Under the pieces are notes generated by a model. It did not search any database. It saw only the letters and a program-made list of their open reading frames with translations, and had not been told where the DNA came from. From Pseudooceanicola pacificus (lineage in GTDB: Bacteria > Pseudomonadota > Alphaproteobacteria > Rhodobacterales > Rhodobacteraceae), in NCBI RefSeq assembly GCF_009789075.1, contig NZ_WNXQ01000001.1:496001-560000 (forward strand): a stretch of DNA of 64,000 nucleotides, given 5' to 3'. Every line of letters starts with the position of its first letter. The stretch's first letter is position 1. Both the position numbers and the translations under genes were made by a program. Shown one piece after another: positions 44,701 to 59,700 of this stretch.

Positions 44701-47700
44701 CAATCGGCGCGGGGTCGGGCGTGCCGGCAAGGATACTGGCAAAGTTGAACACGGCAACGCGGCCCGTGCGGTTGGCGGCGTCGACCTGGGTGACCAGCAG
44801 ATCGGTGAAATCCTCGGTCACCGTGGCGCCCGTGATCGGCATCCCGCCGCCCAGGCTGACCGACGTGATCACCTTGTGATAGGTCGCCAGGTCGTTCGGG
44901 TCGGTCCCGATGACATAGACCGTGTCGCTGCGCGAATCCGTGGCCAGCAGCCGCCGGTTGTAGCGGTCCATCACCAGGTTGCCGATGGCCGCGCCCGGGA
45001 TCTCGATAAAGTTGGTGTGGTCCTTGTCTTCGGGTTTCACGTCGATCTGGCGGTACATCACCGCATCCACCACCGCGACACCGCCGGCGCCGGTCAGCGC
45101 CACGTAGAGCCGGTTGTTGTCGGTGGTCATCACGACCTTGCCCGGGCGGGCCGATCCCTTGTCCTCGATCGTCTCGCCCTTGCCGTCGAGATAGCCGATC
45201 GGGATCCGCGCGACGAGGCTGGGCAGGCTGTCGATCTGGCTGGTGTCCGGCCGCGGCGTGTCGCGGATCACCACCAGCTGGTCCAGCTTGCCCCGTACGG
45301 TTTCGACCTCGACCCCCTCGGGCTGGGTGATGCCGCGTTCGACCGACACAAAGGTGTCGGTATCGCTGCCGCGCATCCTCACCGGTTCCGAGAACTCGAA
45401 GGTCACATCGGTAAAGGCACCGCCGGTCTGGGATGCGCCGGCCATGCCGCTGGGGGTGTAGCCCAGGAAGGTCTGGGTCGCCCGGTCGGGCCGCGCCACG
45501 GCGATCGAGGTCACGAGGATGTCGCGCGGGGGCCTGACGGTCAGCGCGTCCTTGCCGTTGGCAACGCCGGCCTCGGCACGGACCGCAACCGCCCTGCCAT
45601 CCTTGGAGCGCAGCACGGAATCCACCGCCGCCTCTTCGCCGGCTTCGAGCATCAGGCCGGTCATCTCGTCCGCGTCGAATTCGCCAAAGATCACCCAGCT
45701 GGGCAGCGGGGCGTTCGATCCGGCGGGTGCCCGCAGCCGGTCGCCGCGCACCTGCAGGCGCGGGTCGATCACGGCAGAGCCTTCGGTCGTGCCGGTCAGC
45801 TGCGCGGCCGCTTCGGTGATCACCGGCGCGTTGCCCTGGATCGCCAGCGCCGCGCCCGAACCGACGATGGAGGTCACGATCTCGCCGATGCCGGCAAAGA
45901 CCTGCAGGACCTTCTCGCCGATATATTCCAGCGTATCGGCGTTGAACACGGTGGTGACCAGGCTCGTGACATTCCTGGCCAGCGTCACCACGAACTTCGA
46001 ACCCGAGTTGATCGCCCCCATGAAGGCGCCGCCCACCCCGCCCTGTCCGGTGACAAAGGCCGAGGTCTGCACCGCGTCGCTGGCGCCCTTGGCCTTGATG
46101 TCGACAATGCCGGTCTTTTGCGCCAGGTCGTTTTCGATCCCAGCGACGACATAATCGCCCGGCCCCTGGACCCCGCCATGCGGCGGAGAGGTCGTGCGGG
46201 CAATGCCGTTGGCGTCGACGATGCCGCTTTCGACTTCCTGATAGCCCTTGACCGTGCCGGTCGGCGTCACGAAATCCGAGATGCGGTAGAACAGCACCTT
46301 TGTTCCGGCGGCCAGCGCGGTCGGGATGGCCAGCTGCGCGGGCACCTGCATCGGCGCATCGCCGGTGTCCAGCCGGAAGGCGGCGGCATAGGTGAAGCCG
46401 ACGCCCTCGGGCAGGGGCGGGGCCTCGATATCGGCCTGGTCGAGCGTGGTGATCGTCACCTCGGTCTCGCGCGGCAGCGACCCTTCGGAAATGCCGACCT
46501 GGAAGCCCTCGGCATTCTGCACCACCCCGCCCTCGGGGCCGACGGGGATGTTGTCGCCCACCACCGGGGCCTGCACCCGCACCGGCACCAGCACCTCGGT
46601 CGCGCGGAAGATCACCTGCACCACCGTTTCACCCGGGGCCTTGCCGATGATGCGGCCATCCGGCGTGACCTCGACGATATCGCCATTGGCGACGATGGTG
46701 GTCACCTCGCCGGGGCGGGTCTGCACCACGTTCTCGCCCGCGTAATCGAACAGCAGCAGCTGGCGCGATGCGCCCTCGGTCACGATCACGGTGTCGGGGT
46801 AGACATCCGCGCCATAGGTGGCGAGTCCCGCGTCATAATCCGACAGCGCGCCGACCCGCACCACAGTGGCCGCCGTCACCGCGCCCCGGGTGGCGCTGAG
46901 CAGGCTGAACCCGTCAGAGAGCCCTTCGATCTGGCCGCGCCGCAGACGGGCGACAGAGGGATCGGCGAAGTCCACCGTCACATAGCCTTCGGGCAGGTCC
47001 GCCGTGCCGCCATCGGCGAACCGTCCGGTGATCTCGAACTCCATCCGCGTGCCGTCGGCCAGCGTCGGCATCCGCTGCGAGAACTCGATCGACTCGAGCG
47101 CCGCGCCGGAAATGTCGATGGCCAGGTCGACGGGGCCGGAACTGCGATAGCCGTCGCTGGCCCGCAGGATCACACGGCCCGGCTGGGTGCGCCCGGCCTC
47201 GGGGGTAAAGACGATGCTCTGCCCGTCCGGCGACAGCACGGCCGTGCCGCCAACCGCGCCGACGATGCTGTAAAAGATCGCGTCGCCTTCGGGGTCTTCG
47301 GTCATCGGAGTCAGCGGGATGCTGATCGCAAGATCGGCATAGGTCTTTTGCGCCTGCGGCGTGATCACCGGCGCCTCGTTCGGGCGCAGGCCAAAGTTCT
47401 GCAGCAGCAGCGCCCGGTCCGCGGCATCGGCCGTGCCATCGCCGTCGATGTCCCGCGCGGCGGCGTCAAAGGCACCCAGGTCGATCCCGTCGACCGCCCC
47501 GTCGCCGTTCAGATCGCCCGCGGCCCTGACCTGCACGCGATAGCCCGCCGCCGCTGCGCCGGTGAGCGTCAGCGCATGGATGCCCGCCCGTTCCACCAGG
47601 AACAGCGCGAAACTTGTCCCGCCGCTGCGGTTGAGCTCCAGCGGTTCGACTCCGTTCAGCCTGACACTGTCCGGCGCCGCGCCCGCGATGGCGACCCGCA

Positions 47701-50700
47701 GCAGGACCCGCCCGCCGAGCGAGGCAAGCTCGCTCTCGCGCAGGGCCAGGGTCGTGGTCAGGCGGCCATCGGCATCGGCCAGGCCCTGATAGGCGAGCGC
47801 CCCGGCCAGCACGCCAAAGCTGTGGGCCGAGGAAAGCTCCTCCGCCGAACCATCGGCGGCATAGGCATAGGTCGCCGCATCGGGGCCGGAAGCCGTGACC
47901 AGCCGCCCCGCCCTCCCCGGCTCGTAGCTGTAGAGCACCGGCTGCGCCATGTCGGAGCCGCCGGCAAAGCTCAGCCGTCCGGCGCTGTCGTACAGGTAGA
48001 TGCGCCGCGACCCGTCCGGCAGCAGCAGCCCGGCGATGCCGCCATAGGCGTTGGTGATCACCTGCACCGTGTCGCCGTCGGGCGCGATCAGCCCGCTGTC
48101 GGACACCCGGATGCGGATGCCGCCGCGCAGGATGCCCTGGATCGAGCCTTCGCCGTCGGATTGCCATTCGGTGCCGTCCGGAGTGGTCAGCGTCAGCACA
48201 TGCCCGCCGCGCCCGAAGGGCGAATAGGGCAGCCCGCTGACCGCGTCATAGAGCCCGCCCTCGGCCGCCATCAGCAGCGGGCCGTTGTGGGTCAGCGCAT
48301 AGCCGGGGGTGTCGCCGTCGAACCGCAGGGTGATCTTGTCAAAGCCCGCGATGCGTTCGACCTCGAACCGGGCGGTGAAGGTCATGCGCGTGCCGTCGGG
48401 CGCGGTCAGATGCACGCGGTCGCCTTCGGCCAGCGCGCGAGAGGGCGAGGCGGCGGGCCCGGCATCCAGCCGCAGGTCGGTCCAGCCTGCGCTCCACCCC
48501 GGGCCGAAATCGCCAAGGCGCCCGGCGTCGCGGGCATCGTAGATCCGGGTCAGGGCGATCTGCACCCCGGCCAGGGTCACGGTCGCGTCCGTCTCGACCC
48601 GGCGGAGGGTGGCATTGGGGGCGGGCAGCACCTCGACCGAACGCTCCAGTACGGTGCGCAGCCCGGCGATATCCACCGCCTCGATCCGCAGGGTATAGAA
48701 TCCCGACTGCACCAGCCCGGGCCGCAGCTGCGCCACGGCGCCCTGCACCGGCTCTGTCCCCTGGGCCAGCAGGATGGCCGCGCTGCCGTCGCCGGGCACC
48801 AGGCTGATCCGCCAGGCGTCGAGCGTGGCATCGCTGATCGTCGCATTCACCGCACCCGCGGCCAGCACCGCCCCGTCCTGGATCGGGGTCGCGATGACCG
48901 GGCCGCTGCGGTCGGCGGCGTCACGGACCGCGATCGTGCGCTCCACCCGCCCGACGCGGCCATCGGCATCCGTCACCTCCAGCACCGCGACAACCTTGCC
49001 CGGCGCCCCGGCGGTGAAGGACGCGCGGTTCAGGTCGTCCAGCGCGACCTCGGCCCCGTCGATGGTCAGACGGAACCCCGTCACCGGCACGAAGCCCGAA
49101 CCGGCGGCAGACAGGGTCACCACCTGCCCGGGGCGGGCGGGGAAATTCGGGGTGATGTCCAGCACCGCAACCGGCGGCACCGCGTCGCGTGTCACCCGCA
49201 GCACCATCGCCCGGCTGACGCGATCCGTGCCGTCAAAGGCCGTGACCTTGATCACCCGGTCGCCCAGGTCGCCCGCCTCTGGCGTAAAGGTCAGCATCCC
49301 CGTGGCCGGGTCGAAGCTGGCAGTGTCGGGCAGATTCTCGACGCTCAGCACCAGCGTGTCGTCCAGATCGGGATCGGTGGCCGCCAGCGCCACGGTCAGC
49401 GTCTCTCCCAGCACGATGCTGCGATTGGTGATCGACAGCTCGGGCAGGCGGTTGGTGTTCAGCACGTTCAGCGCGACGGTCTGCTCGGCGGTCGCGCCGC
49501 CTGCGTCCCGCACACGGATACGTATGGAATGCACGCCAGCCTGATCGTAATCCGGGGTCCAGCTGAATTCGCCGGTGGTGCTGTTCAGCCGCGCGCCGGG
49601 CGGCAGGGCATTCACCGGTTCGAACACCACGCCGTCGCCATCCACATCGGCGGCCAGCAGGCGGAAGCGCAACGCCTCGCCCTCGCGCCCGGTCTGCGCG
49701 GGTGTCGGCACGAAGATGGGCGCCCGGTTGGTGTTGGAGACGGCGAGGGTGATCACCTCTTCGGCCGTGGCCAGCCCGTCGCTGACCCGCAGCGTCACCT
49801 CGTACTCCCCGGCCTGGAAGGAATGCGGCGTAAAGCTCAGCACCCCGGTCAGCGGGTCCAGCACGGCACCGGCGGGCAGGCCCTCGGCGGCAAAGGTCAG
49901 CGGGTCGCCATCCGGGTCGGCAGCCTGCAGCTTGTGGGACAGCGTGGCCAGCTCGGCCACGGTGAGCGTGCCGACCGGCTGCAGCAGGGGCGCGCCGTTG
50001 CTCGCGCGCACGGTGACGGCAAAGCTCAAGCTGTCAGACTGCACCGCCGCCGCCTCGCCTCCGCCGCTGTCGCTGACCTTCAGCACGGCGCTGTGCGCCC
50101 CCAGGTCGGCTGCGGTGGGTGTCCAGCGCAGGATGGCGCGGCCATAGGTGGTCGAGGGCACGATGCTGGCCCCGGCGGGCAGACCGGACAGATCGTAGGT
50201 CAGGGGATCGCGGTCGGGGTCGGTGACCTGGAACTCATGCTCCAGCAGCTGGCCCGGCACCGCGACCAGCCCGGCAATCGGCACGATCCGCGGGCCAAGG
50301 TTGCCCGCCTCGACCGTCAGGATGAACGAGGCCGCGTCGCTCTGGACATTGGCCGCCGCGCCGTTGCCGTCGTCGCTGACCTGCAGGTCGATGCGCCAGT
50401 CGCCGCGGTCCAGCTCTTGCGGGGTCAGCCGCAGGACGGTCGTTCCATCCGCCAGCGTATCCAGAATGCCGAAGGGCGAGGAGCCGTCCAGCGGCACCGG
50501 TTCCGGGTCCAGGCTCAGCTGGTCGGACCCGGCGGCCCGGGTGGCGGTCGCGGCAAAGATCAGGCGGTTCCCGTCGGGGTCGACCGAGGCCAGCGGAATC
50601 GTCAGCGTCCCGCCCCCGCTGACCGTGCGGTTCGGCAGGTCCGGCAGTTCGGGCGGGCGGTTCAGATCCTCGACCGTGATGACGATGTCGATGCTGCGCT

Positions 50701-53700
50701 CGGCGGTGACACCGGTGCCGTCGCCATCGTCGGTCGCCGTCAGGCGCATCACGTAGCGGCCCGCGTCAGAGAAACCGGTCTGCCAGAAGAACTGCCCCGT
50801 TTCGGCGTCGTAGCTCGCGCCCTGCGGCAGCCCGGTGAGCCTGTAGCTCATCGTGGTGTCCTGCGAGCCGGCATAGAACTGCAGGGCGCCATTGGCGTCG
50901 CGCTCGGGCAGGACGAAATCGGGATTGTCGGGATCCAGCCCGGTGGTGCGGAAGAACAGGCCCTGCCCCTCGGTCACTGTCCAGCTTTCAAACCCCTGCA
51001 GCACCGGGGCGCCATTGGCATTCAGCACTTCGATCTGCAGCACCACGCGCCGGATGGTCACGCCGTCGCTGACATCGACCGGGATCTCGTAGCTGCCGGT
51101 CTGGGTATAGGCGGGCGTCCATTCCAGCACCCCGGTGGCCGGGTCGATGGTGGCGCCCGCGGGCAGGAAGGGCGCGCTGAAGGACAGCACATCGCCCTCG
51201 GGATCGGCGGCCGACAGAGGCAGGCGCAGCAGGTCGCCCTCGCGCACCTGCAAGGGCTTGGGCGTGGCGACAACCGGCGGGGCATTGCCGGGCCGCACCA
51301 CGATGTCAAAGCTCTGCGTGGTTTCCTTGCTGCCGTCGCTGGCGCCGATCACCACGCCTTGGTAGGTTCCGCGCTGCCCGGCGGCGGGGATCCAGACCAG
51401 CTCTTGCGTGGCCTGATCCAGGTAGGCGCCGCGCGGCAGGTTGTCGGCAAACAGCAGCAGCCCGTCCATGTCGGGATCGTAGGCGAGAAGCGGCAGGCGC
51501 ATCTCTTCGCCCTCGATCAGCTCGATCAGGGGCGAGGGCGCTTCGAGGATCGGGGCAGAGTTGGTGCCCTCTTCGATTTCGATCTGCCATGCGACCTCGG
51601 CAAAGCCGCCGACATCGTCATAGACCCGCACGACAACCGGCGTCACCGGATCGGCATCCGCCCCGGGCGTCCATGTCAGCAGGCCGGTCAGGGTGTTCAC
51701 CGACATCCCCGCCGGGCCCTGCACAAGAACATACCCCAGCGGATCGTTATCCAGGTCGACAGCGGTGAACTGATAGCTCAGCGGTTCGCCGATCACCGCA
51801 ACGGTTGGCGGATCCTGCGACATCGACGGCGGCGTATTCGAACCGGGCAGGATCCGGACGCCCTGGGCAAAGGCGGCGCGCTGCCCCGGCTCCAGCACCA
51901 GCGACACGGCGAGGGCCGATGCGCTTTCGCCCGGGGCCAGTTCGCCGTCCGCGCCAATCGCGCCGGTCAGGTCGATCAGCCAGATGTCACCCTTGAGCGT
52001 GCCGGTCAGCGGCGTGCCCGATGCGCCCGGGCTGGCGGTGTCGAGCGTCAGTTGCAGCGGCGCCTTCAGCGGGCGGGTGCCGGTGTTGGTGACGATGACT
52101 TCGTAGGTCGCGGCCCCGGTCTGGCGGTCGTAGCGGGTGTCGCGATATTCGATCCGCACATTGGCGGTGACGTCCTCCAGCCGCGTGAATTCAAAGCTTT
52201 CGGACGCGGCCAGCGACACGCCACGCGCGCTCTGCAGCAGGGACGAGACCGACACGGCATAGACACCGCGCGGCAGCGAGGCAAAGGACAGCGTGACCTC
52301 GCGCGCGGCGGCGTCGTAGGACAGGCCGGTGATCGGCAGGATGTCCCCGTCCGCATTCACCAGCGCATAGTTCGCCGGGTTCAGGACAGAGCCGGGCCCG
52401 GTGGTCGCCATGTCGTCGTCGAACCGCAGCGCGAAACTGGCGACGGGGCGCGCGGTGATCTCGCCATCCGCAAAGGTCGTCGCGACGATCTGCGGCGCGT
52501 AGAGCGGGCGCAGCACGTCCAGCCCGGTGCCATGCGCGACGATCACCCGGCCATCGGCCAGCGCGGCGATGCCTTCGGCCCGGACGGTGGCGGCGGCGAC
52601 GCTGACGATCTGGTGCGAGGCGACGTCGAGCGCAAAGATCCGCGACAGGGCGTTTTCGCCCGTACCGTTACGTACGGACGTGAGGATGGCGAGCCCGTCG
52701 AAATCCGTGCCCTCAGCCCCAAAGGCGATGGAGTCGAGCGGCGCCGGCACCTCGGCCACGACCTGCGCCGTGCCGTCGGCCGCGAATTTCAGCACGCGCC
52801 CGCGGTCGGGCCAGGACGTGCCCCAGAGGCTGCCGTCAGGCGCAATGGCCAGGCTGTCGACCCGGGTTTCCGAAAAGGCGGTGAAACTGCCGCTTGCCGG
52901 ATCGAACAGTGCCACGCCATCGCCGGTGGAGACATAGATCCGACCGTCGAGGGCCACGGCCAGCGCCTGGGTGACGCTGTCGCCATGCCGCGCCAGGATC
53001 TCTGCGCTATCCGGGTCCAGCTCCAGCAGCGCGCCACCGCCGGAGGTCGCCCAGAGCCGTCCGTCATCGGTCAGCCCCAGCCCGTAGATCGGGGTGTCGA
53101 GCCGGGCGAAGGGTTCTTCGCCGCCCGCGCCCTGATCGTCGATCCGGTAGAGCCAGGCGCGGTCCGGCCCGCCGGAATAGATCACCGACCCGTCCGCAAG
53201 TCCCAGCACGGCCAGCGCCCCGATGCCGCCCTGACTGCCGGGCGTGGTGGCCAGCGCTTCGAAGGCGAAGGGCGCGACGGCGGCGGCAAAGGCGCCGGGG
53301 CGCAGCGGCGAAACGGTGGAGGTCACACCATCGAGCGCCGCGATGAACAGCGCGTTGGCCGGCTCCGCCGCCGGGGCTGGCGCGGGGTCGAGCGGAGTGG
53401 CCGTGGTGGTCTGGGCGGCCTCGGTCCCGCCCAGGTCGGGTGTTTCGGGCGCCAGATCGCCGGTGCTGCCGATCCCGGCGGGCGGGGTCTCGCGGTTGCC
53501 GGCCATGTCGCGGGCGAGGACGAGGAATTCCACCGACGCCCCCGCCGGGGCCGAATAGACGAAGGAGCCGGTGCTGTCGTTCCGCGCGACGATGCGGAAC
53601 ATCCCGCCGTCGACCGAGGCGTATATATTCGCGTCGCGCAGGCCCGATCCGCCGGCCTCGTCCGTGGCCTGCCAGTCGATGCGGTACTCGTCGCTGCCCG

Positions 53701-56700
53701 GGATCCGCGTGACGGTGTGGCTGCTCTGCGGCGCGGCGCTGTCGATCGCAAAGCCATAGGCGTCGGTATCTTCGGGCGCGGACACGTCAAAGATCACCCT
53801 GGCGGCGGACAGGATTTCGGTGCCGGATGCGGTTTCCTCGTCCGCCTGCACGCTGTAGCGGACGGAGCCGCTTTCGCCGGGCCGCAGCAGGCCCTCCGGA
53901 CCGTCGCCCTCCAGCAGTTCGCCGGTTGCCGGGTCGATGGCCTGGACAAGCCAGGTCGCGGTTCGGCTGTCGAGGTCGATCCCGGCCGAAACACGCAGTA
54001 TGAAGCCCCGGCTGGCGGACAGGTCGATGTCGGTCTGATAGACCAGCCGGCCCTCGGGCACCTGCACCGACAGCCCGCCCAGCGTCAGCCCACCAAGCCG
54101 GAAGCTGCGGGCATCCAGCGCCTCGTCCAGCGTGGTGACAACGCGCAATTCGCGCACCGGCAGGGGGCTGGTCTCGTCCAGCGCAAATCCGACCTCGTGC
54201 GGCAGGGCCACACCGGCGGGCACCCAGTTGTCCTCGCCCGCCCCGACCGGGCCGCGCAGCCAGCTGGTGCCGTCGCCGGGCGCGACACCCGCGATTTCGC
54301 GGAAACGGTCGAGGTCCAGTTCCTCCAGCGCGCCATCGGTGGCGTCAGAGCCGAAGTCGGGCAGGTTCACCGCCCCCTCGCCCAGCCACGGGGCGTAGAT
54401 GTTGAAGGCGGTAAAGGTCGTCGGCCGGTCCAGCCCCAGGTCGTACTCCGCCATATCGGGAATCGCCGGAACGGGGACCGAATAGGGAATGCCTTGCGGC
54501 GGCTGGCGAACGTCGTAGCGGGCAATCGGCGCGACCTCGCCCGGGGTGTCGCCGTACCATTCGCGCACCTTGGCGAAGAATTCGACCAGGTCGCCGGTGC
54601 TGCGCAGCTCGTCCCCCGCCGGGCCCAGTAGGAGCCCTTGCGAGAGTTGCGCGACCATGCTGTTGACCCGGGTCGTTTCGAACACCGGAGGGGCGGTATC
54701 GTCATCCCGCAGCAGCCCGGCCTGCTGCAGCGCGGCAAGGAATGAGCTGGACCATACGTCACCGTCCGCGGCGAGGGTCTGCAGCGCCGGTGCGGCTTCG
54801 GCATCGGCCAGCACGGCCTGGCGCAAGGTCTCGGCATCGGCCAGCTGGCGGGCGACAAATTCGGCGCGCGTCATCGGCGTGGCCGCAGCGACCACGTTGA
54901 ACTGGAACGGCAGATACCAGGGCAGATCCCCCGACACGACGTCAAAGGCGGGGTCGGTGAAGATCTCGTGAAACAGCGGGTCCACGTCCTTGAGCGCGTC
55001 GACGCCGGCCGACAGGGCATCGGCCTCTTCCAGATCGGGGAAGCGGGCGTAGAGATAGGCCTTGATCCCCTCGAAATCCCGGTCGATCAGCGCCTGCAGG
55101 CCCGGGTAGGTCTGCACCGCAAAGGTCATCTGCGCCTGCCCCTCGGCCGCGAGGTCGAAGGCATAGCCCGGGGCCAGCAGCCGCCCGCCCTGGTTCAGCG
55201 CGGATTGCGCGCCGCTCAGCCCCTCGGCCGGGGTGTCGGACCCGTCGCCCACGTTGGAGGCAAAGCTGAGGAACGGCAGCCCATAGGCCATGTCGTTGGT
55301 GCCCATCTCGGGCGCGCCAAAGGTGAAATAGACATAGGGCGTGTCGACATTGGTCAGGCTGTCGACGACGACGGAATAGAACCCGGCCCGGCCCGCGGGC
55401 ACGACGCGCGGGCCGCCCAGGCCCACGGTCACATCGCGTTCCACCTGGCGTTCGACAAGGTAGCGATAGGGCTCTATCGCCTCTTCGCCATCGGCGTTCA
55501 CCACGATCACGTCGTAAAGCCCGTGCGGCGCGCCCTCCAGATCGAAGGTCGCGATGATCCGTGTCGCGTCGACCCGCAGGACCGAAACCGGCAGGAACTC
55601 TGCCACGCCGGGGCGCGACAGTTTGGCCACCGCGCCGGGCAGGATGCCCGCGCCGTCGATGGTCATGGTGACATAGCGGCCCGAACCGCCCTGATCGGGC
55701 GAAACGCCGGTGATCTGGAACGGCAGCAGTTCCGCGGTCAGGGTATGGTCGAGCGCGGCGCCCGCGTCACCGCCGAAGGACCGGACCAGGATGTAATAGA
55801 CCCCCGGTTCCGTCGAAGAGATGACCGCCGACTGGCCGCCGCCAAAGACCGAGTCATGCGAGGCATCGAAATCGGATTGCGTGGGCGGGGCGTCCCATTT
55901 CACGAACACCTCGTTCGGGACCTGCGGGTCGCCGCCCGACAGGGTCACGCGCAGGGTCTGGCCTGCGGGCACCTCGATCCGGAACAGGCGTTCGTCGGAA
56001 CCGTCCAGCGGCACCGTCCGGGGGATGCCAAGCGTCAGCAGAGGGCTTTCGATGCCGATGGGATTGGCGCCCGCCGTGGTGTTGTTGGCTTCGGCCGCGC
56101 CCTCGTTCACCTCGTTCCGGGCATCCGTACGCACCAGTACGCGCCATGTGCCATCGGCGAGGATCGGCAGGTCTGCGGTCAGCTGTGCATCGTAGAAGGC
56201 GCCGGGCGCAAGGCCGCCGCTATGGTCGAACCGGCCCAGGAAGATGTCGCCGATATCCCATTCGCCATCGCGCGACAGGTAGACGGCATCGCTCCACCGG
56301 CCCGGGGCCTCGGCGGCGCTTTCATTGGTGACGCGCCAGGTGACGGTCACGGTGTCGCCGGGCGCCGAACCGCCGCCGATCTCGACCTGCGAGGCGACGA
56401 GGTCGGCGGGCGGGGCCTGTTCGATCAGCAGGGGCTGGGCGGAGGACCTGACGTTGACCTCGGCGCCGTCCTCGAACACCTGCCCGATGGGATGCCCGTC
56501 CTGCAGCGGATCGCTGAGGACAAAGACGAAATACGACCCCGACAGCCCCTTGGGCAGGCTGGCCGTCAGCGCGACGGCGCGGCTGTCACCGGCGGCCAGC
56601 GGGTCGAGGTGATCGTGATAGCCGAGGAAGAAATCGGTCCGCGTGTCCAGCGACTCGTCACGCGAGAGGTAGACGATATCGCGCCAGCCCGACCCCGTGT

Positions 56701-59700
56701 CAAAAGCGCCGCTGTTGGTGATCTCCCAGTTCACGGTCAGCGGCTGGCCGGTCACGCCACGCTGCGGATGGGTCAGCGCGGTGATGGTCAGGTCGGCGGC
56801 CTCGGCGGCCTCGACCGCGATGGTTGCACTGGCGCCGTTGTTGCCCTCGCCGACGAACTCGTCGACCGAATCCGCGCCTGAGGACACGCCGCGCAGACCG
56901 GCCCGCACGGTCGACGGCAGGTAACTGCCCCCCTCGCGCGCCGCCGAGTCGGTTTCCACGAGGATGGTGAAATCGCCCTCGATCCCGATGGGCAGGTCAA
57001 CCAGCAGGGTGGCGACATAGCTTTCGCCGATACCCAACGGCCCCGTATGGCGCAGCTCGCCGATCATGTGGTCCTGCGGGTCCAGCGCGCCGTCGACCGA
57101 GAGGAAGACACGGTCGTACCAGCTGCCCTCGCGCGTGCCCCGGGTGCCGTCATTGGTGACGGTCCAGGACAGTTCCACCTGCTGGCCGCTCTTGCCACTG
57201 GCGGGAACGTCAAGCGCGGTGATCTTCAGGTCGGGCTCGGCATAGGTGATCTGCACCGTGCCCCGGCCCATATTGCCGGTTGGATCCTCCTCGGTCTCGT
57301 AGACCGTCGAGGCATAGTCGCCCCTGACATTGGCCGCATTGCCCGCAAGCGCCTCGCCGCGCGGCAGGCCAGAGATGCCGCTCGCATCCGTGGCGACGTG
57401 CAGGTAGTAGGCGCCGTCGGTCCCCGCGGGCAGGGTGAAGGACATGCTTTCGGTATAGCTCGCCCCCGCTGCCAGACCGGCGGCGTTGGAATGGATCACC
57501 TGGCCCAGATGGGTGGCGCGGCTGCGGTCCAGCACCGGGTCGCGCGACAGCCAGACGGCATCGCGCCAGTATTCGGTCCCGTCCCAGACCGCGCCGCCGT
57601 CGTTGCGCACCGTCCAGGTGATCGTCAGCGGCTCGCCCGAGGTGGCGCCCGGGGCAGCGGCCACGGCGATCACCCGCAGGTCGGCGGGGGTGTTGGTCAC
57701 ATCCGCATCGCCACTGGCCAGGTTGTTGGTCTCGTCCTCCTCGTCCACCGCCTGGCGGCCACGGACCGAGGCATCGGTGATCACGTGGACATATTTGCCA
57801 CCGGCAGAGGGCGGCAGGTCAAACCCATGCGTTACCGTATAGCTTTCGCCCGGGGCGATGCCCGCCTGGGGCACCACGTCGCCCAGCAGCCAGAGCGTTT
57901 CGCCGGGCGCGCCCAGAACGGGGCTGTCGGACAGGTAGACCCGGTCGACCCAGCCCCCATCGGGCGTGTCGATCAGCCCGTCGTTGGCAACGGTCCAGGT
58001 GACCTGCAGCTTGTCCTGACCGGCCACCACCGGGCCACCGGTCGTGACGGAACGTACGGTAAGGTCCGGACGCACGGGCGTGTAGCCCAGGATGTCGATG
58101 GCCCGGCCCTTGTAGTTGTTGTTGTCGATCTCGTTCGGATCGTCCGGGTTCACGTTGATGGCCAGCGTGTCTTCGGCCACCACATCATAGGAATCCGACC
58201 AGGGCGTGATGTAGTACCGCCCCGAAGGCAGGTCCGTCGGGATTTTCACCCGCACCGTGACCTCGTAGCTGTCGCCCACGGGCAAGACCCCGGTGTGGGT
58301 GACGGATCCCAGCAGGCGGGCAGAGTTGCCTTTCAGGAAATCCGCGCCCGCCACGTCGACAAAGGCGCTGGTGTTCGGGCGGCGGGGGTCGCGGGCGATC
58401 CAGATCGTGTCGCGCCAGCTGTCGGTCAGCGTCTCGCCCGCGCCCTTGTTGGTGACCTTGTAGCGCACCTCGATTTCCGAGCCATAGACCGCCTGCGCCG
58501 GGGCGACGACCGAGCCGGCGACAAGATCGGGCCGGGGCAGCCCGTCGACCTGAAAGGCGGTGGCCTTCACGTTGTCATTGTCGAAGGGGTATTCGTCGAC
58601 CCGGGCGTTGCTGTCGGTAGACACCAGCACATAGGCGGTGCCCGACCAGCGCAGCGGCACCACGCCCGGGGCCGAGGTGACCGAATAGCTTTCCCCCGGG
58701 GCCAGCGCCAGCGGATTGCCCGCGCGGCTGATCAGGATGTCGTCGGCGCTGAGCTTGTCGTCGAGCGAGAGGTAGACGGAATCCTGCCATTCGCCGGTCG
58801 CCGCCACCGCGCCCTGGTTGATGATCTCGAATGTCGCCTGCACCGATCCGCCCGCCGTCACGCGCGGCGTGGCGACAACCGAGGCAACCTGCAGGTTCGC
58901 CCTGGGGTTCAGCGCGACGGTCAGCGGGCGATCGTCGGTGCCGGTGTTGTTGTCCCCGGCCGCGCCTTCCTCGTAGATGCCGCGGTTGTAGTTGGTGACC
59001 ACGGTCAGGGTATAGGCGCCCTCGATCCGCGCCGGCAGGCGGAACCGTTCGGTCCGCTGATAGCTTTCGCCCACGGCCAGCGCACGGGTGTTGCTGTAGG
59101 TGCCTACGACGATGGCAGATTTCCCTGCCTCAACCGGAACCAGCACCAGCCGGTCGGACCAGGTGCCGTCCAGCGCGGCCTGCCCGGCGTTGGTGACCCG
59201 CCAGGCGATGTCGATCTCCTGCCCCTCGACCGCGTTGGCGAGGGTGGCGATATCGGTGACCTGCAGGTCGGGTGACGGCGCAAGGGTAATGGCCACCGGC
59301 TGCGCGTCCGAGGCATTGTTGCCGGTCAGTACGAATTCGTATGGCGCGCGGTAGGCCCCGGCCACCGCGGTCAGGTAGACGGTGCCCTGCGTGCCGTCCG
59401 GCACCCGTATGGTGGCGGTGCGCTGGTAGCTGTCGCCGACCTGCAGGATGCCGATATGGCTATAGCTGACAGAGGCGATCTGGCCCGAACCATCGGGGTT
59501 GCGCGACAGGATCAGCCTGTCGTCCCAGGTTCCGGTGTCGGTGGCGCCGATGCCATCGTTACGCACGGTCCATTTCACCGCAATCTCGGTGCCCGAGACC
59601 GCCGTCGCCGCCGCCTCGACCGAGGTGAGCGCAAGATCGGCATAGGGCTTGCGCGCGACATCGGTGACGGCGGGCGCGGTTGCGGTGTTGTTGCCGGTTG

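Noticed and set aside
47390..47525. Dockerin plus cohesin-like regions as evidence for a cellulosome
   Set aside because: Only isolated Ca-loops and a weak cohesin-like sandwich are present, and no scaffoldin or cellulase gene is in the window.
44876..54631. Plus-strand open frame of 3,251 codons opposite the giant gene, and another of 1,718 codons at 39494-44650
   Set aside because: Their products are His/Gln/Arg/Gly-rich with no family similarity, exactly what high-GC codon bias leaves on the antisense strand; the minus-strand frame has recognisable domains throughout.
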